A stretch of 64,000 nt of DNA from Manis javanica (lineage: Eukaryota > Chordata > Mammalia > Pholidota > Manidae). Positions 56,901-64,000 of the stretch are shown piece by piece. The stretch spans positions 42,539,034 through 42,603,033 of the forward strand of contig NC_133169.1 of assembly GCF_040802235.1 (NCBI RefSeq), written 5' to 3'. Numbering within the stretch: position 1 is the stretch's first letter; every line of letters begins with the position of its first letter. The notes under the pieces were generated by a model. The model did no database searches, was not told where the DNA came from, and saw only the letters and a program-made list of their open reading frames with translations. The translations under genes and the position numbers were made by a program.

Positions 56901-59900
56901 TTAGGGCAAAATCAGTATTTCCATGAGGGAGGGAAAGTGGGGACAGTACATTAGGAGGGCACAGAATGGAACCAGCTGCTCTGTTACTTCGCTGCATTTT
57001 CCAGGAGTCTCAAAGCTCCAGGCATCAGGTACACCGCCTTGGTATTTGGAAGATGAAACTGTGGGTCCCGAGAAAAATGATGGACCCTGTGGATCCGAAT
57101 ACTACACATCTGGCTCCTCTCTTGACTCAGCCTCTTCTGCTGGTGAGTAAAAGGGAAGAGCTGCTAAAGTCTAGGCCGATCAGACCTGTAGAAATCTAGG
57201 TCAGTGGTGTCTCTGCTCAGCCAGAGAGAAAGGTATACTTTGGGCCCAGTCGCAATCTCCTCCTCTGCAACTTGGGAGCCTAGGGCTGTTTCCATGCCAT
57301 CAAAAGGAATTTATTTCAAATAATTCCTTTATTTAATCACATCTGCAGAGTCCCAATGGCCTCATAAGGTTAACATTCATAGGTTCTGGGGAATAGAATA
57401 TGGGCGGCGGACCTTATTCAGACTGTGACAATGAAAACATAATGTGTTTAACCCAATGACATATGTAGTCGGGTAAACCTAAGGAAAAAAAACTTGGAAA
57501 AGCAAAAAAAAAAACAAGAGTGACTATATTCCTTTACTTTTCGTTCAATTTAACAGAGATCTTCAAGAAACAAAAGCATATTGGAGAGCCTGGTAATCTT
57601 CCCCAGAAGGAATTAGAAAATACCTCTACCTCAGATTACTCCTCCTCTCTCTCTGACTACGAGAATAGCGGTAAGTAAAGGTGTTTAACCTGGAGGAGGG
57701 AAAGGGACGTGTGAGAATGGCCCAGAGATCAGCCTGAGATTCCCTGGTCGACTGGAGATAGAAGCTGATACAAACCCCTGTCCAGACATGAGAGAACACA
57801 GAAAGATGACAATGTTTCTTTCTGCTCTCGGTGAGAGTCAGTGCGTGTACATAAGGCACAAGCTTGAGATTCAAGGGAAATCTCAACAAGGACAAGTGCC
57901 CAAAAGTGCAAGGGTATCAGACAGGGGCCGTATTGGAAAAGGTAGCGAAGCTGACAGAGTGACAGAGAAATGGGCAGACTAACTCAGACTGAACCTGAGC
58001 AGATGTGCTCCACTAGTCACAGTGTCACAAATCTCTCACAATCAGCTGGAGGGAGCTAGGAAGGTCCAGAATGAAGCACCCACGCAGGAACCTGTAGTTT
58101 CCTCCTGTCTTACAGAGGAGAGCAAAGCTCCTTCATGTGCGTCCTCTCATGCATGAAGAGTGGCTGCAAATTTGAATGTGGCCCCTCAGTTCTTGCCTCC
58201 ACCCACCTCCTGTCCTCATAAGCACACAGGCACGATACTCCATCACACCCACAGCTGCTCACACTCATATGCACACACCTAAGCTGATATCCACATGTTA
58301 TACCATCACACCCTCACTTTTCTGCACATACATTCCTCTAATTTGCTCTGACCTCATTCCTTCAGTACCATGGTCTTTGACCCCGCAGATAATCCCACTC
58401 TTGTAGCACTGTGTATTTCACACTAATAGGGCATGAAACCATCACAAATGTGTAACAGCCACTAAAACTCCTCTCTGTTCCCAGGCTCTTAGTCCCTTCA
58501 CATAATCCTCAAATTCCACCATCCATCTGGTGATCTCCCTTCTATCTAGCCTTCATGTGGCCTCTCTGTTACACTTTTGTGGTCTCAACACATCTCAGAA
58601 AGTAACTCAAATCCTCAGTCTTTCCTATAAACCAAATAGATATTATGTATCTACTGAAACTTGCACAGCACAAGAAGCACAGGTTATTAATAAATACATA
58701 GAAGATACACTGCCTCCATAAATACAAAATTATGCTTCATGTCACCCAGCACACCACACCACCTTCACACATCCGGGCCATCTCATCTCTAGACTCACAA
58801 CCTAAACTTGTGGAAGAAACATGACAGGCACATACACATCAAACTATACTTGCCAAACTTGGTACGCACACGAGCTCTCTCAAAAAACAACACACACTAA
58901 GTTTTCCCTTCCCCATAGGTACGTTACCCACCAGACACTCCCTAACCACCTAAAGGAGAAAGTGGATATATTTTGAGAAGTAAACATTGGGTTGCAGGTG
59001 TAACTGAAGTTTTTAAACAGGGGAAGGGGCTGAATGTGTTTGTTATTTTGTCAGGAATAATAATTTACCTACTTATTTACCTAAGTTTGTGAATTTAAAG
59101 GCATAATCTATACTGGAAATGTAGAGGAAAGCTTCGTGTTGCTGATGAGGATGATAAGGAAGCTCACAAAGGTTGGACAGGATGAGTAGCTGAGCTGCTC
59201 AGCCCAGTCCCTACATTCCCTTCAAAAAGAGAAAAGGGCTTCAGGGCAGAGGAAGTAAGACTGAGGCCTCTGTGGAGGGACAAATTGGGGGTGTGCTTTC
59301 AAGGATAGGACAGTTCCCCATGTGCACACTGGGACAGCTGTGAGTGAGGCAGTGGGCTGTGCTGATAACAATGTGGGAATTCAGTTACCACCTCTTCCCT
59401 AAAATCAGCACAAACTCTCACACACACACATACACACACACACACACATACCCTATATTCCTCCATACCAGGTTAGCCGCATTATTCCTTTTCACTTTCT
59501 CATATGCACAAGCCTTCATTCCAGATGCATCTTTCCCATTCTCTGCAAGTGTTACACAGATACACACTGCGCCTTCCCTCCTCACGCAGTCATTCTCAGA
59601 CTCTGCTGTCTACAGACTGACTCATAATAATGTACACCCTTTCACACAGGTAGCTTGTTTTAGCTCCCTCAGAGCCAGTGTACACACTCAAAAACTCCTA
59701 ATGCCCTGATGGGAATGCACTTTCATGTGCAGTCTTTCTTTTCCACATAACCACCTCGCCCATAAAACCTTTAGCTCAAAGCCTTCAGCCCCTCATGGAG
59801 CTGCGCTTCTGGGGAGCCCAGGCACACTTCCTCCAACACACTCCATCTTAACTGTTTCACAATAAGAACGTGTACCATCCCTGTTCATGTGTATTGTCTC

Positions 59901-60983
59901 ACCACACACACATGTACACCATCATTCACCACCCCCTTACCTATGTGAGAAACACTCACCAGCTATGTCCCAGAACATACATAGACCTCCACACCCTCAT
60001 TCCCACAGAATCACACCACAAACATACTTCAGATAAAGTATACCACACACGGCATTCTTTGACTTCACATACATGTGTACTTGGGGGCCATGTGAGCACA
60101 TAGGAATATTGTCATGACCATCGCAACTCCTACAGACTTCACACACTTACTCTAGTTTTCTTGTTTGAAACTTCTTTTCCCAGAAATCACCAAGTTACCT
60201 GAAGATGTTCCTCATGTTGGGGCCCTTGAGATGACTCCGCCCCAGGTCTGGGAGGAGTGGGAAGCTTCCTCCTCCTCTCCATCCTCCTCCACCTCTCCCT
60301 CCTCCTCCTCCTCCACCTCCTCCCCCTCTACCTCCTCTCCAGTCCCTGTGAGTCAGCAGGGTGGGTTCTCTCTGTTCCCACAACACACGGACACAGCACC
60401 CATCAGGGAAATTTATTACAGGCGTGTCTTTCTGAAAAGAGATGTGACTGTCTGGTGGGGTGGGGTGGAAGTGTTAGAGCCCACCTCAAAAAAGACCAAA
60501 CTGGTGCAGTGTGTTTTTTCTCAAGTGGCCCAAAAAACATCTGGGGCCTTTTTAACACCAAAAAGCCAGAATACTTCTCTGAGAAGACCCTCTTATGTGT
60601 CTCCACCGAAACGCCTCACTGACATGGAGTGCAGCTCGGATAACAATGCCCTGCATGGGAGGGTGCTGGCTGATGGTGCAGGGGAGCCTCCAGCCCAAGA
60701 GGAGGGCTCCAGGGCCAAGACACCCCAGGGGCTGGGGACCCTGGATAGCGGCTTCAGGTGCCTGGGCTGCTACCAGGTTTTCCGCAGCTTGGAGGTCCTG
60801 CAGGCACACGTGGAAAATGCGGCCCGTGAGCGCTTCAGCTGCCACGTTTTCAACCGGGCCTTTGCTCAGATGATCAGCAAGCGCAAGAAGAGAGCCCGAG
60901 AACTGGGAGGAGAACATCAGGATGAGAACGTTTACCTGCCAGACCAAAAGCGGTCTCGCAGTAAGACATCCTCCTGCAAGTAA
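53932..60983 (+). CDS. FAM170-like zinc-finger protein gene, five coding exons, apparently intact
   Basis: Coding exons are 53,932-54,001, 55,043-55,123, 57,005-57,142, 57,557-57,670 and 60,184-60,983. Every junction is GT/AG and every intron is phase 1. The exon lengths join into 401 codons with no stop, giving 400 residues. Exon 1 encodes a very basic start (MKRKRKRKHLE), as in FAM170A. Exon 2 has a poly-alanine run. Exons 3 and 4 are Ser/Thr/Tyr-rich. Exon 5 holds a serine tract and the FAM170 core with a degenerate C2H2 finger. Human FAM170A is about 330 aa and is a testis-biased nuclear protein implicated in transcription; the extra length here lies mainly in low-complexity sequence. The first donor (GGTGTGT) is weak. 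It could be FAM170A itself or a diverged paralogue, and I cannot decide which. Confidence 0.85.
58150..60150 (+). repeat. CA-rich, pyrimidine-biased low-complexity intron 4
   Basis: Imperfect ACAC and CACACC phrases recur throughout, with a purer (CA)n at 59,417-59,451. Intron 2 has a similar patch at 56,320-56,470. Short frames here are dominated by His and Thr and are not coding. Confidence 0.75.
60184..60983 (+). CDS. FAM170-like last coding exon (residues 135-400)
   Basis: The exon follows a polypyrimidine tract and CAG at 60,181-60,183 and ends with TAA. Residues 162-188 are almost all Ser, Pro and Thr, from a TCC-rich repeat. After a variable region with aromatic residues (REIYYRRVFL near 209-218), the conserved core begins with RAKTP near 311. 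Then come GFRCLGC, a helix-like stretch ending in LQAH, and ERFSCHVF. The zinc ligands are C327, C330, H343 and H355, with C354 adjacent. The second spacing is longer than in a classical finger, as usual for FAM170. Basic clusters at 367-373 (KRKKRAR) and 390-395 (KRSRSK) are likely nuclear-localisation signals. Confidence 0.88.
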
Positions 60984-61131
60984 ACAGCCGTTTCAGGCCC
61001 CAGAAGAGTGAAAGTGAAGCAGGCCAGCCTCTACTGAGCCACCACTACTGGCCCTTTCAGCTCCTCTTTTTTGAAGGACTTGGCTGTTTTAGCTGTTACT
61101 TTAATTAATTAGGCATCCTTACTAACCCTTC

Positions 61132-61137
61132 AATAAA
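61132..61137 (+). terminator. Poly(A) signal of the FAM170-like gene
   Basis: AATAAA lies about 150 bases after the stop codon, giving a short 3'UTR. The sequence after it is T-rich (ATTTTCCCTC, then TTGTTTGTAATC), consistent with a cleavage region. Confidence 0.8.
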
Positions 61138-62040
61138 TCATTTTCCCTCAATTAACCAGTCATTTACTGTTGTTTGTAATCTAATGTATCTTAACGGATA
61201 CAAATTAGCTTTAACATGATAATTTCTTTTTAATCATTGACATGGTATAGGGTAGAAAGGAGTAGCACACTATAGCCCTCTGAGTTTGTACTGAAACAAT
61301 AAGGGGTATATACTTACACTTGGTATGTATACTATGTTCTTGATTAGTTAGGAAGCTGTGTTGAGAAGGTTTACATATGTATACAAAAAAATTGGACTTC
61401 AGTAGCATAGACCTGGGCTTAAATTCTTTACCAACTCTTAGCAGTTTTGCACACTTTTGGGTCAGTGCTCTCGTCTTCAAAGAGGAGAGAATGTTACCTA
61501 AAATAATGGGAATTGTGAAGGTCACAGACACAGGTAAAAGCACCTAGTACAGTGACTGGCATAAATGGAGGCTGGAAATAATTTCTCATTCCTTTTTGAG
61601 ATTTGTTTTCCTTACCTCTGAGAATCAACAGTTTGATTATGATGTGTCTGCGTGGGGTCTTCAATTTTTTTAGTTTATATTATCTAAGATTTGCTGAACT
61701 TAAAAAAAAACCCTTTTAAATGTTGACATAAACTCACAAGAAGTTGCAGTAACCCCATGAGGCAGCTCCCCAACGTGATCACAGCGCATTATCCGAACAA
61801 GGAAGTTGTTTGGAACAACACCATAGGCCAGACTACAGACCTTCCTCAGATTTCACTACTATGGCAGGTGTCATTCTGCTTATGTTTTCATGTATATTTC
61901 TATGACATTTTACCATGTATAGATTCATATGCCCATCATTGCAATCAAGATAAAGAGATGTCCTTAAAGCAAATCCCTCATGTGGCTCTTGTTACATAGG
62001 TCGTTCCTTTCCCTAACTCTCAGTGACCACTTGCCTACTC
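61138..62040. other. Downstream flank, no gene recognised
   Basis: AT-rich. A patch at 61,570-61,700 resembles diverged antisense L1 (TTGATTATGATGTGTCTG phrase). Confidence 0.4.
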
Positions 62041-63380
62041 CCTATCTCTATTTTTCTTCTCACATCAAGAATTTTATATAAATGGAGTCATTTGGTATAT
62101 AAACTTGTGAGATTTTTACATTTTTTGTTTCATACATAATTCCCTTAAGACCCAGCCAGGTTGTTGCATATATTGATAGTCTATTACTTTTATTTCTGAG
62201 TATTCTATTTCATGATGTAGAACAGTTCAGTGTATCATATATTCAAGGGCATTATGCTGTTTCACATGATTTTTGATTATAGGTCAAGCTGTGACAGTGT
62301 CGAGGTTTTTGTCATAAATTGTTCTCGCCTTTTATACAAATGCTTAAGAGTGTTAGTGTTTGGTCATATGGTAAGAATGTATCTTCTTTAAAAACTTCAC
62401 CAGTTTCCATAATGACCTTACCATTTTTGTATTCCCACTGATGTATAATTCTGTTTGTCTGCATGCTCATCAGTATTTGATAGTGTGTTTTTAAGCTATT
62501 TTAACAGAACACAGTAGTGTTTTGTGTGGTTTTAACGTGCGTTTCCCTAATGACTAGTGTTGCTAAGCATCTTTTTCTGTACTTGTCATTTGCATATTTC
62601 CTTTGTGAGTTGTCTGTGTAAGCTTTTGGCCTATTAGTTGGGTTGCTTATTATTGATAGAGCTCTTTATATGTTCTGGATATGAATTATTTGTTGTATAT
62701 GTAATTTGAAGATATTTTCTCCCAGTTGGTGGCCTGTTGTTCTCATTCTCTTGACCTGGTCATACACAGAACAAACGTTTTTAATTCTTATGAACCAGAC
62801 ATACCAGCTGTTTTTCCTTTATGGAGACTGCCTTTGGTGTCATGTCTAAGAACTTGTCACCTAACTCTTAAGTCCCAAAGATTTTCTCCTCTCTTCTCTT
62901 CAAGTTTATAGTTTTAGATTTTACATGTAGTTCCTTATCTGATCCACTTCATTTTTGTATGAGGTGTGAGGTTTAGATGGATCATTTTTGGTTACTCATG
63001 TCCACTTGTCCCAGTACCATTTTATAAAAAAGGCTCTTCCTCCTCCACTGAGTCACTTTTGTATCCTTGGTCAAAAAATCATCTTGTCACATTTGTATGG
63101 GTCTTTTTCTGATGCTGCCACTCTGTGTCACTGATCTTTGTGTCTATCCCATGCTGTACTACTTGCTGTAGATACTGGTAACTATGTCTTAAGAAGCGGA
63201 TGCTGTGATGCTTACAACTTCCTGCTGCTCTTCCAGTAGTGTTTTAGCCATTCTAATTCCTTTGTGTTGCCACATAAAGTTTAAGGGAAACTTGTTAATT
63301 TATGTGGAAAAAAATCTTGGGCTTTTAAAAGGGTTCACATAGAACACACAAATCGTTTTGTCAAGAACTGACGTCCTCAG
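62041..63380 (-). mobile_element. Old antisense L1 3'-end sequence
   Basis: Reverse-complement L1 3'UTR and ORF2 end. The reversed block of ISNIGEWIKK-type sequence is degenerate, but the order of phrases (GGTCATATGGTAAGAATGTA, TGATAGTGTGTTTTTAAGC, CTTTATATGTTCTGGATATG) follows the usual antisense L1 path towards the RT domain. No frame survives. Confidence 0.6.
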
Positions 63381-64000
63381 TCTGTTGGGCAGTCCAAGCC
63401 ATGAAAGTGACTTCTCTCCATTTATTTTGGTCTTTGCTTTCTTTAATCAGTACTTGCATTTCTTATTATACAGATCCTGTTCATGTGTTATAAAACTCAC
63501 TCACTGAGCTTCATGAATCTGTACATGCATCTGTCCCAAATTTGGAAAACTTTGGCCATTATTTCTTCAGATATTTTCTGAATGAATTTTAGAACTTTGG
63601 GTGCCCCACAGGCCTTGGAGACTTTATTCATTCCTTTTTATTCTTTTCAGATTGGATTTCTACTTCCTTGCCTTCAGATTCAGTGTATCTTTCCTTTGCA
63701 GTCACAGTGCTACTGTTTCTGATTCATTTTCAATATTATAAGATTATGAGCACTTATGCTGAGAGTGCAAATTCTGTATCATTTTATGGGTGGGTGGTTC
63801 CAATATCAGTTAAGTTTTCAAAGCCTTGGTTACCCTTTAGAGCCATCCTGCGCATTTGCTATGCAGGGGTTAGTCAGGGACTTGGCCCAAAATGAATAAT
63901 CAAATGTTTTTTCATTCATTTTCAGTTTTTTGTACAGCTTGTTTGAAGCTGAATTGGAAATAATGGGTTTTGCAGGTCTCTTAGTCATTAAACGCCCTTT
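63381..64000 (-). other. Diverged L1-like sequence to the window end
   Basis: The phrase CTTCATGAATCTGTACATGC and a TTTCTTCAGATATTTTCTG block are typical of old antisense L1 copies. It is too diverged to place, and the element continues beyond the window. Confidence 0.4.

Noticed and set aside
1-64000. tRNA, rRNA or snRNA genes and common SINEs
   Set aside because: No A-box/B-box pairs with cloverleaf potential and no familiar SINE heads were recognised by eye. An Infernal/tRNAscan run could still find degenerate ones.

Overview
The window is mammalian nuclear DNA: a repeat-dense, gene-poor, AT-rich stretch dominated by LINE-1 (L1), with two decayed olfactory receptor (OR) genes, one nearly intact endogenous retrovirus (ERV), one processed pseudogene and one apparently intact multi-exon gene. 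No Alu, B1/B2, carnivore tRNA-Lys SINE or ruminant SINE was recognised. That and the L1 types suggest a non-primate, non-rodent placental. A pangolin-like laurasiatherian is my tentative guess, at low confidence.

Layout. 1-8 kb: unique sequence, an OR pseudogene (3.6-4.1 kb), an isolated GC-rich island (4.5 kb), and an IKBIP retrocopy on the minus strand (5.6-7.0 kb) with a poly(A) signal and a candidate target-site duplication (TSD). 8-15 kb: old L1 pieces and a 3' L1 insertion with a perfect 15-bp TSD. 15,007-22,107: a class II (betaretrovirus/IAP-like) ERV with 416-bp LTRs, a perfect 6-bp TSD, a tRNA-Phe-type primer site, open gag, pro (with dUTPase) and pol frames joined by two correctly phased -1 slippery sites, and an env reduced to a leader and a TM remnant. 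It sits inside an older L1. 23.7-30.6 kb: antisense L1 mosaic containing a short poly(A)-tailed insertion made of ERV 3'-end sequence. 32.4-33.3 kb: an OR14-like pseudogene. 34-38 kb: L1 fragments.

38.6-41.1 kb: an ERV-type solo LTR beside a CpG island that carries a nine-unit, indel-free 28-bp minisatellite with YY1-like motifs. 41.1-46.9 kb: an old antisense L1 split by a young 5'-truncated L1. The young L1 keeps an open ORF2 C-terminal half. Its 3' region runs through two internal A-runs into ERV pol-end/env-TM/U3-R sequence and uses the LTR poly(A) signal, so it is a chimeric L1-ERV transcript that was retrotransposed. 47-53 kb: LTR remnants, a (GT)n microsatellite, old L1 5'UTR and a MaLR-like LTR.

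53.9-61.1 kb: a five-exon FAM170-like gene on the plus strand. All introns are phase 1, the derived protein is 400 aa, the last exon carries a degenerate C2H2 finger, and a canonical poly(A) signal follows. It is the only host gene here that looks functional. The final 3 kb is old L1-like sequence.

The strongest leads are the L1-ERV chimera and its truncated relative, the 28-bp YY1-like minisatellite, and the ERV that retains three long frames while carrying specific disabling substitutions.
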